This document shows, one piece after another, positions 24,201 to 35,800 of a stretch of 64,000 nucleotides of DNA. The stretch covers positions 310,001-374,000 of the forward strand of contig BDSI01000110.1 in assembly GCA_003117195.1 (NCBI GenBank). Direction: 5' to 3'. Position 1 is the stretch's first letter. Every line of letters starts with the position of its first letter. Below the pieces are notes generated by a model. It worked only from the letters and a program-made list of their open reading frames with translations, ran no database searches and was not told the DNA's origin. The stretch is from Eudorina sp. 2006-703-Eu-15. Lineage: Eukaryota > Chlorophyta > Chlorophyceae > Chlamydomonadales > Volvocaceae. A program made the position numbers and the translations under genes.

Positions 24201-26146
24201 AGCGGTTGGCTCCCAGGGCGAGTAGGTGCTCGATGACGGCCCGGTCTGCGGCATGGAGATGGGGATGGAGTATGGCGGGGCGGGTGCGGGACGGGAACTT
24301 GGTCCCAGGGGTGTAAGATTCAGCCTAATCGCCAGGTGGGGTCGGTCCGCCCACATCGACATTCCCGGTTTGAGGTAGCAACGCGGGCCGCGTCCCCGTT
24401 TGAAGCGACATGGTGGTGGCGGTCGAAGTCCACATCCGCACCCGCCCCGGGTCCCTGCCCAACATCACCCACCACAACGACATCCAACAGCGGCCCACCC
24501 CGGAGCCCACGTGCATCGCAGTTTCGGCAGTCCCCGTCTGGCGGCTGCCTCCTAGCACTTTCGACCCCACACTACCTGGTTTCTCCGGGTGCCATCCGCT
24601 ACTCCTCCCGTCCCCCGTCTGCACTGCGCTGCACTGCACTGCACTGCACTGCGCCCCGATCCACCCCTATCCACCCCTATCCACCCCTATCCACCCCTAT
24701 CCACCCCGCGCCACCCCTATCCACCCACTTGCCGCCAGGTCGTCCAGCACGGTGGACAGCCCCACACTGATGGCGCTGGTGGCGTTCCCCAGCAGCATAC
24801 CCAGCAGGGGAATGACGTACTGGGCCTCCCACACGGGCCGCAGCGCCAGCACCACCAGCACCATGTACGTCAACATAAGCCCCGAGGAGGCCGCCATGGC
24901 CAGGAGCGTGTTGGCGAACACACCCTATCCCCGGGTGAGCAGGGAAGCGGACAAGCGGGTGAGCGGTGGCGGTGTGCGGACATTTGCAAATGATTATGAT
25001 GATGCCGACGTGAGTTGGTTGCGCTGGCTGCCCTGGACATTCCGATGGGGCCAGTTGGGGTCTCCCCAGGGCCGTGTCGGGTGTCCCACACGGCCTTGAA
25101 CAGGAACAGCGAGAGGAGGAGTTCAGTAGACAGTGTATCAGGCGGCTGGCGGTACGGACCGGGCGACGTTCGGTGGGGACATGTGCACAGACGGGGGGAG
25201 GGAGGGCAGGGGAGCGCCGGGTTGGGGGCGATTGTGCCATGGGGGGGTACTGTTCGTGCTTCCACCTGGACCGGGGCAAATGAATGTTCTTGGTCCGGGC
25301 CAGGTCGGGTCGGGTCGGGTCGGGTGGGGTCGGGTCGGGTCGGGCCGGGCCGGGCCGGGCCGGGTCGGGTCGGGTCGGGTCGGGTCGGGTCGGTTCGGGC
25401 CCCAGCTGCTCACAAGTTGCTGATGCATTTATTTAAAATATTAGAAATGAACTCGTTGATAACAAATTTGTCCACCCCATGGCGTGACATTTGGTGCACG
25501 TGCCCACCTTGGTGGCCCCGTCCTGCTGGGCAGCTCACACAGGCCCACCTGGAAGGAGTAGCTGGGCCGCTGGACGGCCTCCAGGGAGGCAACCATCAGC
25601 ATAAATATGCTGTACAACAGTACAAGCCACCATTTGTCGTACAAGAAGATGGGGACCAGGACGTACCCAAGCAGCGAGAGCTGCACGACCATTCTGCGGG
25701 ATGGTGGCGGTCGAGAGGAGAAGGAAAGGGACCAAGCAAGAGCACTGACGTGATAGCATCAAGGTGCTCTCGAGGCGCCTGACGTGGGGCGCTGGGCATT
25801 TCACTGCATGTCTCAATGAAGCCCAATCACCAGGCTAATCATGCGCACGCTTTGATGCCTTGAGCAACATAAAATACGGAACCAGAATGGCGTATGCGGC
25901 GTATTTCTGGGGGAGCTGCTCCCTCCAACTGCTGCCGTACAAGTGATGCCTCCCTCCTTGCCTGAGTGATGCAACCACCAGCTGCACATGCAATCCCAAC
26001 TTGAAGCGAAGGGAGATGAACCCATTGACGACCAAGACTGCTGCCGATAGGCAGACTGCCACGGGGGACAAATGGATGGTCCCTTCGCTTGGGGAGCCAA
26101 CCGGTTGTGGGTGTGGCGAAGCCGCATTAAGTGACCAGGCCATCAT
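21282..26146 (-). CDS. ALS3/STAR2/FetB-type (UPF0014) membrane permease with long C-terminal extension
   Basis: Eight exons join in phase: 26146-25962, 25693-25549, 24924-24729, 24245-24163, 23604-23547, 23295-23252, 22830-22800 and 22441-21282. They sum to exactly 634 codons (633 aa). The family motifs appear in order: VNGFISLRFKLGLHVQL, VVQLSLLGYVL, LVASLEAVQRPSYSF, YVIPLLGMLLGNATSAISVG, LLALGANRFEATDEAVRRAL, LNQMSVMGIVAIPGMMTGQI then L, ARYQMVIIF and a last helix starting VVVATTCLASVASIYLAV. Family members are about 260-300 aa and form the membrane half of a split ABC transporter with a separate ATPase (STAR1/FetA); plant members affect aluminium tolerance. Here residues about 285-633 form an extra Gly/Ser/Ala-rich cytosolic-type tail with Cys-, Arg- and Asp-rich clusters. 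The first intron is GC-AG. The start at 26146 has an in-frame TGA just upstream. No partner ATPase gene is seen in the window. Confidence 0.87.
23480..23545. repeat. 21-bp tandem repeat at a 5' splice site
   Basis: About three copies of AGTACGGCATCTTAGTATGG plus one base, inside intron 5 of the ALS3-like gene and touching its donor (intron starts at 23546 on the minus strand). Each unit carries the octamer GTACGGCA. Confidence 0.85.
24661..24726. repeat. 10-bp tandem repeat at a 5' splice site
   Basis: About six copies of CCACCCCTAT in intron 3 of the ALS3-like gene. On the minus strand the array begins at the donor (GTGGGTGGATAGGGG). A CACTG-rich tract at about 24620-24655 adjoins it. Confidence 0.9.
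25300..25396. repeat. GGGTC/GGGCC pentanucleotide array
   Basis: About 18 copies of the 5-mer GGTCG with interspersed GGCCG variants, within intron 2 (25548-24925) of the ALS3-like gene. Confidence 0.92.
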
Positions 26147-26511
26147 GAAGCCGCCCTTTCAGTTTCTGGAGGTGTCGTATGATCGACCAAACGTTAGATG
26201 GATAACCGATGCAGCTGTGCTTGCATTTCCGTCGAAACAATGGCGAACTCCGACATGATCGTCACAGATATTCAGAATTCGCATCGATGATATCCCGCAA
26301 CCTATTTAGCGCTTGTTAGGCAGGTAAACGTAGGGAAGAGATACACGGGTTGCTAAGCTTCTTTTGGCCTGCCGTACGCAGTACTGCGAACACCTGTGGA
26401 TTCCAGTCCATTCCGTGGATATCAACCTGTATCATACAATTTTCATATAAACGTGAGGCAGGTGTTGCGGTCTTCACCAGTTCTTCATTTTACAAGGTCC
26501 TCCTCGCGAAA
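26147..26511. promoter_or_regulatory. Shared divergent promoter region
   Basis: 365 bp separates the start codons of the ALS3-like gene (-) and the 131-residue plastid protein (+), so both promoters and 5' UTRs must lie here. A TATA-like CATATAAA lies at about 26444-26451, some 60 bp before the + strand ATG. An octamer TGCCGTAC occurs at 26370-26377. Confidence 0.5.
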
Positions 26512-27595
26512 ATGGCTCTGCAAAGTCGGCAAATCCTGCGCGCACCCGCTGCTCTAGGGGCAGCTAGCCTTCCAGTCCGTCCTCTACGCGTTGTAATTGT
26601 CCGCGCGGACCCGCCTTCTGGTGGAGCTCGGGTGACTCGTGAATTCCGTGAGGGTGACTCCGAGGTGACTATCCCTGGTGCTCCATCCACCTCAAAAGGC
26701 GCTGACGGCTTGTACGTCGACGTGAATGCCCCGCCACCGGTAGGAGGGGCTTTCGGTGACTGCTTAGTTGCCTGTCGACGCGGCAGGATGTGTGGCTTGC
26801 ACGAGTCGACCAAAGGACAGGGCTCTCACATATCACGGGGACCTCATCTTTGGAAATCCTTGAAATGCTCATTATTTATTGATGCCCCCCTTAATTGCAG
26901 CGGCCTAAGAAGGATAACATGAGCAAGGAGATGAAGGCTCGCCTGCGAAAGGAGTACACGGGCCTGGGTGGTGCAGAGAACTCGGTAAGTGCGCTCAATA
27001 TGAAAGACATTATACTGTGTAAGTAATATCTGCGTTGAGAGACGTTCTAAACGTTCAGCACATAGGAAGGCAGCGAAAACCAACTGAACAAGTTGAGCCC
27101 GGCAGCAAGAAAAATGGTATTTGCCTGTCAACCTGATAGACTCAATCTGATAGCCATAATGTAGTGTTGACAACCATAAATTTGTTTTATGCTTGCTTGT
27201 ATGCGAACACGACGGCCATATTGGCACGATTACGTTCGGCATACCAATCTCAATGATAACACGTTGGAGCACGCAGTACGATCAGGGCAGACCACAAAGG
27301 TGTTAAGTTCTGTGTGCGTCTCCGAACGCGTGTCGGACACTTAGGGACACATGGAAAGCACCGTGGTCATGTTTGCTTGAGAGGGGGAGGGGGCGGGCAC
27401 GGTGCGCGCACGCGACTCGCGGGCGGGGCCCGTCGTCTGCCCCCTTCGGTGGTACTGACGACGGGCCCCCCCTGCCGCTGCCGCTGCTGCTGTGCCGCCG
27501 GTCTCCTCCAGGCCATGTCCTCCAACTACTTTCTGTGGATCTCAATCGTTGTGGCCCTCCTGGCCGTCAGCTCCAAGCTGATCGGAGCAATCTGA
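26512..27595 (+). CDS. Small plastid-targeted protein with one membrane helix
   Basis: Three exons in phase 0 (26512-26739, 26901-26984, 27512-27595) give a 131-residue protein. The N-terminus MALQSRQILRAPAALGA, followed by an Arg/Val-rich stretch up to VIVRA/DPP, has the composition of a chloroplast transit peptide. The middle is acidic and Pro-rich. Exon 2 gives a basic amphipathic stretch (MSKEMKARLRKEYTGLGG). Exon 3 encodes a single hydrophobic helix (NYFLWISIVVALLAVSSKLI) ending GAI. This layout is typical of small thylakoid subunits or assembly factors, but I cannot name the family with certainty. Splice sites are CCG/GTAGGAG, TTGCAG/CGG, TCG/GTAAGT and CTCCAG/GCC. Confidence 0.78.
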
Positions 27596-28979
27596 TCGGA
27601 TTGGGGGCACCCGAGCGACACCACCCAGCGCGCACGCCCGATGGGTGCCTGTCGATCTCAATGCGCTGAGGGCGCCCGTACACCACTGGGGGGGTTTTGC
27701 CTCTCGAGCGGTGTGCAGCGCTCCGTGTCGAGTCCCGTACTTGTTAGTACGACACAACCGGTTGTTGTTGGTACGGCGAGTTCGTTGCGATGTGTTCTAT
27801 GTGGCTGCCCAGTTACGTCGGTACAGGAACAGCAATAATGGGCGGGAGGCTGCTGTGTGCCTGGAAATTGCAGCACAAGCTCCATGGGGTCGGCGACCCC
27901 GGCGGATTGGCTTTTCGTATGTCGTTTGGTTCAAAGAAGGCACCTGGTTGTTGCCCTTTCGTGCGCACGTTTTCCTGATTGGGTGCGCTTCGACTAGGGT
28001 GTTTGTATATAAGGTGTGGATTTGTCATTGATCACGCCTAGTAGGGCCGTTTCGTGTTGTTTTCTGGCGCACTCTCTCGGCCAGGCACGAACTCGTCATT
28101 GCCGAGTTGGCGGCGCTGTACTGCATCTGGGGGAGAGGACGACATTCATCCGGCACGCAACCGCCACTTGATGAATGGCGGTCGACCATTTGTTGGTGGC
28201 ACACTGAAGTAATGCAGCGTGGTGACAGTATGTAACCGTAAAAACGGCGTCGTACACAACCGAAAGCCGCCCGGCTACGTGGGCCCGAAAAGCAAAACTG
28301 TGAGCGGCACGGCTTCCGTTCAACGTCCATGCGCTTGTACCCCCGAAGACTGTGCATATTATGATAACCCTAAAACACCATCCATCTTATTATTGCGCGA
28401 AGCAGCACACCGTCCGCTTTCAGTGGGACACTGTCGGGTCCTCCCTGGACTCCTCGCGCTCCTTTGCCTGCTAAGGGCCGCCCTCTGCTCCTTCGCAAAG
28501 GCGCGGTCCTCTGCAAAGAGGGAGGCACACACACGCGCCACTGGGCTGGTCCCGTCCGCTCAGGCACCCGGATGGCTGCTGGCGACACCCGGGACGCGGC
28601 CCACCCGTCCACTCGCTTGCCTGCCCTTAGCCCCTTAGGTCAAGTTGCCCCCCTGCTCCCGCCCTCTGGTTCCGGAGCCCCCGAGGGCCCTCGGACGCAC
28701 CACAGCCGCAGGGCGGTTCGGGCCACCAGGCGGGTTTCTCACGACACACACCCCAGCCCTGCCAACACGACCGCACGTGCACCATGGGTTCTGTGCTTGA
28801 AGAAAGGGGAGGGCGGGTCCCGAGGGACTACTGGCTCCATCCGGCACCCCACGAATGACGCTCTCCCCTCCTGGCCTCCTCCCTGAGGTCCCTGACCTGG
28901 GTGCTCCTGCCTGCCTGCCCCCCGTATGGCCCGTAACGCCAGGCGGCGCAGCGGGACACTGACTCTTGGGTCCCCCCAG
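27596..28979. other. Intergenic region; should contain the missing first exon of the desaturase gene
   Basis: The desaturase exon beginning at 28980 has no in-frame Met and meets an in-frame TAA at 28934, so a first exon with start codon and transit peptide must lie upstream. I could not choose among candidate ATGs (for example 28572 or 28855) because none gives a transit-like peptide with a good donor in the required phase 1. Confidence 0.5.
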
Positions 28980-31900
28980 CCGCCATCGGCCGCCGGCCCC
29001 TGATCATCGCCGCCGCCTCGGTGCAAACGGTGGAGGATCCGGAGGCCCCAGCCGCACCCCCCTCCGAGTCCGCCGGGTTCTCTCCACGCCCGGCGGGAGC
29101 AACCGTCCTGGACGCGCAGGCCTCCACCTCGGCGTCCTCCTCCGCCTCCTCCGCAGCCCCCGCGGCCCCTCGGCCCGCCTCGAAGTTCGTGATCGACGAA
29201 AACGAAAACCTCAAATCCACTCCAGAGATGAAGGCCTGGACCTGGGTGTCGATCGCCATGATCGCCGCCACATTCCAGCAGGCCACAAAGCAGGTAGGCG
29301 CAGCTCAGGGGGAGGCAGGACGGGGGGTACGGCAGGAGGGCCGAGGGTTCGCGGGGGGGCGGGCGGGCGGGTGCGCGCGAGGCTCCTTGGCGGTACCGCA
29401 ACGGCGCGCAGGGCTGAGGTGTGGACGTTTGGTTTGTGTCGGGGATCGGTGGGAAGGCAGCGGGCGCGGGGAGCTGCGACATGTCGTGTGCGTGTGTGCG
29501 GTGGTGGAGGGGGCCGTAGCCGTGCATTTGGGCTAGCTGGAGGTCCGTGGTAGGGTTGACGAGACCGGGATGAGCAGGCTGGGGTTACTCGCATTGTGCG
29601 CGCAGGGGCAGGGGTGTGGGTGGAAAGCACGCATCCAGAGGTGCGGCTATCACAGGTTGGGTGGGACCCTAGAGTGGTGTCCGTCCCCTCACGCCGCCCC
29701 CTACCCGCTCTCGACCCCGCCGCCCCTCTCCCCCGCAACCTCCCTCCCTCCCTCCAGGTTGACAGCCCGGAGGACCTGGTGGTGCTGGGCGCCGCCTGCA
29801 CCCTGGCCTACATCCTGTCCGACCTGGGCACCGGTGAGGAGGGGCAGCGCAGCGCAGCGGCGGATAGGCAGAGGACAGGGAGGGGGCAGGGAGGGGACAG
29901 GGAGGGGGCAGGGAGGGGACAGGGAGGGGACAGGAAGGGGCGGGTGCTCGGGATGAGGACTGCGGTATGTGTGAAGGGTTCCATGACGGGACTGAGCGCC
30001 GAGGGAGACCACCCCGCCGTGCGCAATGGGAAGGAGGTGGGGCCCGCGTGATCGGCTGGAGTCCCTCGAACACACATGTGCAAGGTGCAACGACCCCAAC
30101 GTGTCGGTACACTCCGTGACAGCGACATGCACCCGGTCATGGCGGCTGCCCCCTTTTGAGGGCGGTGCGGCTTTCACTGTGGCTTTATGGGGTGCTGCTG
30201 CGGATGATGTCCGCCATGGGGCCTCCATTACGCGGGCTTGGGACCGCATGGACGTTGGTTTCGGAGGAGGGGGCGTCATTGCGCTGACCCGCGGGTCGTT
30301 CGTCCGGCAGGTATCTACCACTGGGGCGTGGACAACTACGGCGACGGCTCCACCCCGGTGTTCGGGCGCCAGATCGCCGCCTTCCAGGGCCACCACCAGC
30401 GCCCCTGGACCATCACGCAGCGCGAGTTCGCCAACAACATGCACCAGGTGAGGGGGTAAGAGGGGGCAGGGGGGTTTCGCTGTCTTATTGAGAAGAAGGC
30501 GGGAGGGTGAGGGGGGGCCGCCGGGCTGCCCCTGGTTGGTGAGGGGGAGGGGGAAGGGGGAGCCGCCGGGCCGCGGCAACACGGCGGGCGAGGTGGGCCG
30601 GGCGGGCGGGCCGACGGGCGCTCATCTGCTCGGTACATCCGCTGAGCACTGAGGGCCCCGGACTGAGCACCGACCGCCTCAGCGGACAGCATGTGCCATC
30701 AAACGACAGACGGGGGACGCAGGGGGGGAGCGCGGAACGCGGGCAGGCCTGGGGGGCGGGGGGTGTTCGGAGGTAGGGAGTTGAATTGGAAATGGAGAGG
30801 TAGGGAGCTAGGGACCTCACCCCCAAGTCCGCTGGAGGCCGGGTCGGACAAGTCGCTGCCTCGCAACAACCCCACAACAACCCCACAACAACCCCACAAC
30901 AACCCCGCAACAACCCCACAACAACCCCACAACAACCCCACAACAACCCCGCAACAACCCCACAACAACCCCGCAACAACCCCGCAACAACCCCACAACA
31001 ACCCCGCAACAACCCCACAACAACCCCGCAACAACCCCACAACAACCCCACAACAACCCCGCAACAACCCCACAACAACCCCGCAGGTGTTCGGCCCCGC
31101 CTCCTACCCCGCCGCGGCGCTGCTGGCGCTGAGCCCCGTGATGCCGCTGGCCTGGAACGCCTGGTCGTCGTCCTTCCTGTTCCTGGTGTGCATGAGTCAG
31201 CAGTTCCACGCCTGGAGCCACATGAAGAAGAGCGAGCTGCCGCAGCCCGTGGTGCTGCTGCAGGTGGGCAACGGGGCGGGAAAAGGGGCGGGGAACAGGG
31301 ACGGGAAGGCGGGGACGGGACGGGAAGGCGGGGACGGGGCGGGAAGGCGGGGACGGGGCGGTAAGGCGGGGACGGGGCGGGGCAGTAATGCGGGGACGGG
31401 GCGGTAAGGCGGGGACGGGGCGGGGCGGTAAGGCCTAAGGCGGGCGTCGTGCGCTCGCGCGTTGTTTAAGTGGACGGGCAGGGCCCTGCCAAGGGCGGCC
31501 TGGAATCTCTCACTAGGACCCCCAACGAGGCTTTGAGAAGGCGCGGGCGGATCCGGTGGCGGCGCCATGCCAGACGGCGACCGCCGGCGTCCCTGGGGGA
31601 TGCAGCCCCACGCCCGACCAGATTGCACTGCGACAATATCCGACTGGCTCTGTGGATACACAATATGTTCATATATAACGTATACCCGCACACGACACAG
31701 TGGGGCCTCGGTTTCATCGACCCCTGACCCATCGACCCTTACATCAAGAAAAAAATCGAAACCGCAAAAGAGCGCCCCCGCCGATAACCCCCGGGGTTGC
31801 GATGGGCGAAGACCGCGACGCGGCGACCTGGACGAATGCAGCAGAACTGTTCTGACCTGTTGACCTGTTCAGAGGGCCGACGGGTCGACGACGTAAGAGC

Positions 31901-32859
31901 CACCCTAGCTGCGCTGACGAGAAGAGCGGTAGCGGTTGAATTCAAAGACAGCCCGCGTCCAGGCATTTCTAACAGTAACTCCTGACACACCCCTTTGGTG
32001 TACATGAATGCCCCTTCTTCTTCCCCCCAAAGGACGCGGGCGTGCTGATCAGCCGGCGGATGCACGGCGCCCACCACCGCGCCCCCTTTGAGGGCAACTA
32101 CTGCATCGTCAGCGGCTGGTGGAACCCGCTGCTGGACTCGTCGGGCTTCTTCCGGGCGATGGAGAAGCTCATCCACGAGTGAGTGGTGGGGTGGCGGGGG
32201 CTGGGGGATGGGGGTGTGCTGGGGGGAACTCCAGGGTCTGGGCGGTAGGCGTCAAAAAGGTGGCCCCGAGACCGCATAGCACCGCACTGCACCCACTGCG
32301 GGCGGCTGCGTAATTGTGGTCCCAACTTGGCCCCTCGGAGGGGGTCGACTCAACGGTGGACCACCGCCTCAGTACCCCGGGAAGGGGGAAAGGGGCAGGG
32401 GGAGGGGGCATGCGCCTCCGCTTACCGCTGCGAACCTCGGGGCAGCACGAGCTGGAAGGAGAGTGCCTCGGGCCGCTGCGTGCCGGGGGGGGGGTCTGTT
32501 TACCTCTCCTCCCCTCCCCGCCCGGGGATGATCAGGGGGGGCACCTGGGCAGGGGTCCCCGACCCTCGGGAGGGCCCGCCTACCAAGGTACCGGTAGGTG
32601 CCCATCCGCGACCTCCCAGCGGCAGCCCCTCGGCCCTCGGACAGTCTGTGCAGGGTGTGTGATATAATGTGATGCGATGCGATGTCGACCCGTGATGAAC
32701 AAGTGCCCCCTCCGGTTGTTTCTTTTAAACCCCCTCCGGTCCCCCGCCCCCTTGTGTAGGCGGACGGGTGTGGCCCCCCGCTGCTGGGAGGAGCCTCTGG
32801 AGGACTGGAAGGAGCTGGAGCGGCCTGGGGAGGGGGCGGCGCCGCGGGGAGCCGCCTAA
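28980..32859 (+). CDS. FAD4: FAD4-type plastid lipid desaturase (TMEM189/Kua family), first exon missing
   Basis: Six exons join in phase: 28980-29293, 29758-29833, 30311-30447, 31087-31263, 32033-32178 and 32760-32859 (315 residues plus the missing N-terminus). Diagnostic patches are GIYHWGVDNYGDGSTPVFG, IAAFQGHHQRPWTITQREFA, QFHAWSHMKKSELP and RRMHGAHHRAPFEGNYCIVS followed by GWWNP. The His pairs in QGHH, FHAWSH and HGAHH are the expected metal ligands. FAD4 of plants and algae introduces the delta-3 trans double bond into palmitate of plastid phosphatidylglycerol; that activity is carried over from the family. The Ala/Ser/Pro-rich N-terminal part fits a stromal linker after a transit peptide. 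Hydrophobic segments lie at LVVLGAACTLAYILSDLG and AALLALSPVMPLAW. Introns 3-5 are full of short tandem repeats. Confidence 0.9.
29858..29942. repeat. G-rich tandem repeat in desaturase intron
   Basis: Alternating GGGAGGGGACA and GGGAGGGGGCA units, roughly seven copies, starting about 25 bp after the donor at 29834. Confidence 0.85.
30862..31086. repeat. 11-bp minisatellite running into a 3' splice site
   Basis: About 20 copies of AACCCCACAAC / AACCCCGCAAC fill the end of intron 4 (30448-31086). The last unit reads AACCCCGCAG and provides the acceptor for the exon starting at 31087. Confidence 0.95.
31268..31440. repeat. GC-rich tandem repeat (GGCGGGGACGGG type)
   Basis: Irregular repeats of GGGGACGGGGCGGKAAGGC, about ten, starting just after the donor of the desaturase intron at 31264. 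Confidence 0.85.
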
Positions 32860-35800
32860 TGGGGGTCAGTCGATGCGGGCCTCGGATGGATGGGTGGGTA
32901 GGTGGGCGGCCCCTTCCCTCCGTCCCCGCCGGTAGGGCCGGGCGGCCGAGCGCCTCTGTTCTCCTTGCTGTCCTCCGTAGCGCGAGCGGGTGAGAGAATG
33001 TGAGGTCAGATGTGAAAAAGATTACTGAGCCGCGAGAAGCGAAGTCCAGCGGTCACGTGTGTGGGTGCGAGTTCCTTCAAAGGCAGTTGCGTGAACCGAG
33101 AAAGGTCTGCTGTAAGTGCTTACATGAGTGTGGCCATACACGTGTCTCTGAAGGGAAGGGCCAGAGCACGGGAGGAGGGTGCGAGGTGGCGCGCGGGGCG
33201 CGGTCGGTCGGTCGGTCTCCTCCATGTGCCGATCGCGCGGCTTGCGGAGGCGGCGGCGGCGGGAGGTGGGGTGTCAGGGAGACACGGAGCGACCACTGCC
33301 GCTGTTAAGACTTACGAGTGACGAATAAACAAAGCTGCTGGTTGCGAGCGATATGCACCCGGCCGAACACAGGCGGGGGCCCGTGGGGTCCATCATACCG
33401 GGACCGGGACCGGGACCTCCCCCGAGGCCCCTGTCGCATTCTTTTGGTTCCGAGTGTTTTTGAGAGGTTCCGTTCCGCTTGCTTTTGGGAGCCCCGGCCC
33501 TGGGTTTCGGAGCCGCATGTTCATTAACTATCGAGTTGCTCGCGCGGCGCCCGCGTACTGGCGAGTCTGAGGGGCGGTGTGGGGTGCCTTTCCTGTGCCC
33601 CCATGATCGCTCGCGAGAGGCCGGACGGTTCTGGAACTGAAGAGCAATGCGAGGGATGGAAGCGGTGAGCGAAGTCTGGCGGGGCTGTCGCGCTGTCCTA
33701 TTGAGAGAGGTGTGTGCTGTGCTGTGCCGTGCTGTGTGACGTTGGGTGACGTGTGAGCTGCCCGTTGACAGTCCTCGAGACGGGTCCCGGGGTGCTACCG
33801 GAGACCAGACTGGGTGCGTAACAGCCGCCCGCGCACATGTGAGGGAGGACTGTGACTGGGGCTGCTGTGCGTCGCGGCACCGTGTCCTGAGCGTCGGGGA
33901 GAGCTTTGCCAGTGCTGCATTTCATTGTTTGTTTCTGCGGCAGGCGTCCCGAGCCTGACTGCTGCGTCGGTCTCGGAGCATCACGGATAGGAAGGGTGTC
34001 GAGGAGTCACACCTGCACGAAAAACAAGGAGTCCGGTTCGGAAGTCTGTGGCGCCCGGATGGGGCCTGGAAGTGCAGCGGTTGCGATGCCAAGGGTAGGG
34101 TCGCGTCCTTTTCATGCGAAGGGCTGAGGTCTTTTCATGCGAGTCCGGCGTTGTTTTACAAAAGCCGATGTCCGGTCGGCGTGTTATGCTGCACCAAAAT
34201 GCCTGTAGAGCTTAGTATGGCATGGTATCGACGGACCGCTGGCCTCCGTCGGACAGCACCAACGAGGGCGGGGGTCCGGGGGCAGGGAATGGCATGGCCG
34301 CAACGGCATCGTCAGAGGTACGGCAGTCCGTGTCCCGCCTGGCAGACCGCCGATGCCTCACCTGCCGGGGACCTCGGGACCGCGGCGGCAGCTGCGGACC
34401 CTGCAGAGGAGGGGGAGGAGGTCCGAGGCCGCTCACGACGGCCAGCTGACGTGTGCAGTTCACCGAGGGCGTACCCGCGGCGACCCCCGGGGCGGGCACT
34501 GCTCCCTATGTTCCATCCCATTACAACCATCGTAAGGACAGCAGCCAGTGCAGGAGGTCAAAGGCGAGATGCCTGCGCCCGACAGCGCCTCCCCTCCCTG
34601 CCCCCACGCGACCCTGTCAGCCCAGGGAGTACGGTTCAGCCATGCGGTGGCGGACATCTGGGCACACTGCCGTTAATTGACACCGCTATCCATCGTTTCC
34701 GGGTCCTGATACCTGTCCCCGGTCTGTCGCAACCCCGGCGCGATCCTTCCGAGCCCGTTACAAAAGCAATAACGGTTGTACTGAACGTTGCGGACTGGGC
34801 AGCACAGCTACCCTCAACAAGATCGCTCTGATCCACCAGATCCTGGAACCTATCTGACTTATCGCAGAAACCAGTAGTCCATGAGGTCGCTCGCCTGCCT
34901 GCCTGCCCCTCCGCGATGTCACCCACAGCACACTCACACCCGAGTGAATCCCGGGCCAGAGCTCCACCTGCCCACCCCTCCCTCCGAAACCCACTCCGTC
35001 TCGAGTTCCACACGTATTGCCGTACAGGATAACGTAAGACTACAGTGTGGCGGCGGAGGGCAGCCTCGTCGAGGCGCACAATGCGCTCCGCCAGGGGAGA
35101 GAGAGAGATACAGACACATACACACACTTGCGGCCCCTCTCGACTCATCTGACGAAGCAACAGCAGCCACTGCAGCACCGTGACCCAACCCCCTCGTCAC
35201 ACCGCCGCAGCCGCTCCCCCGACCCAGCGGCCGCGTCAAGCATACAAAACCACGCGGCGTGTATGGTACACGCCCGTTCAAACAAAATACCTGGCGCGGT
35301 GGCCAGGACGCGACCCCTCCGGCCCTCACCCCTCTCCACCGACCGACATCTCGTGCGCGCACAGACGGAGGCGATTGTGCTCTCTGGCCGGCAGAGACGG
35401 GATGAGAGCCGCACTGGGCCTTATTAGGCGCATGGCCGTTCGCTCACCACCACCTGGCCGCCCGCATCTGGCCACCGTACCAACCGCCACCGCGCCTACA
35501 CGCCAGGGAACAAGTTACATTTACAAAGCGGCGGCCGACCTGCGTCTTGCGGTTGGGCGGCCCCGCGGGCTGCGACCCCTGCCGCGTTCCAACTGCGCAG
35601 GAGCCTCAGACCCCGCAGCTACCCAGCCGCATTACATTTTCGTACTGGATGGTAGGCACGTACATGCATTAGTCGCTGACGATTCGCTCCGGTCAGCCCA
35701 TCCAGCCGCACCCGACTCCGACAAGCTTGTTCCATCCTCGCGTCACCAGGGACGTCGCTGCTGGCTGAATCGCGACCCACATAACCACTGGTGGCTGACG

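Noticed and set aside
25300..25396. GGGTC array considered as an interstitial telomere repeat
   Set aside because: The unit is not the TTTAGGG or TTTTAGGG repeat of green algae.
30862..31086. Regular 11-bp array considered as a CRISPR
   Set aside because: There are no spacers; the units are directly adjacent, and it lies in a eukaryotic intron.
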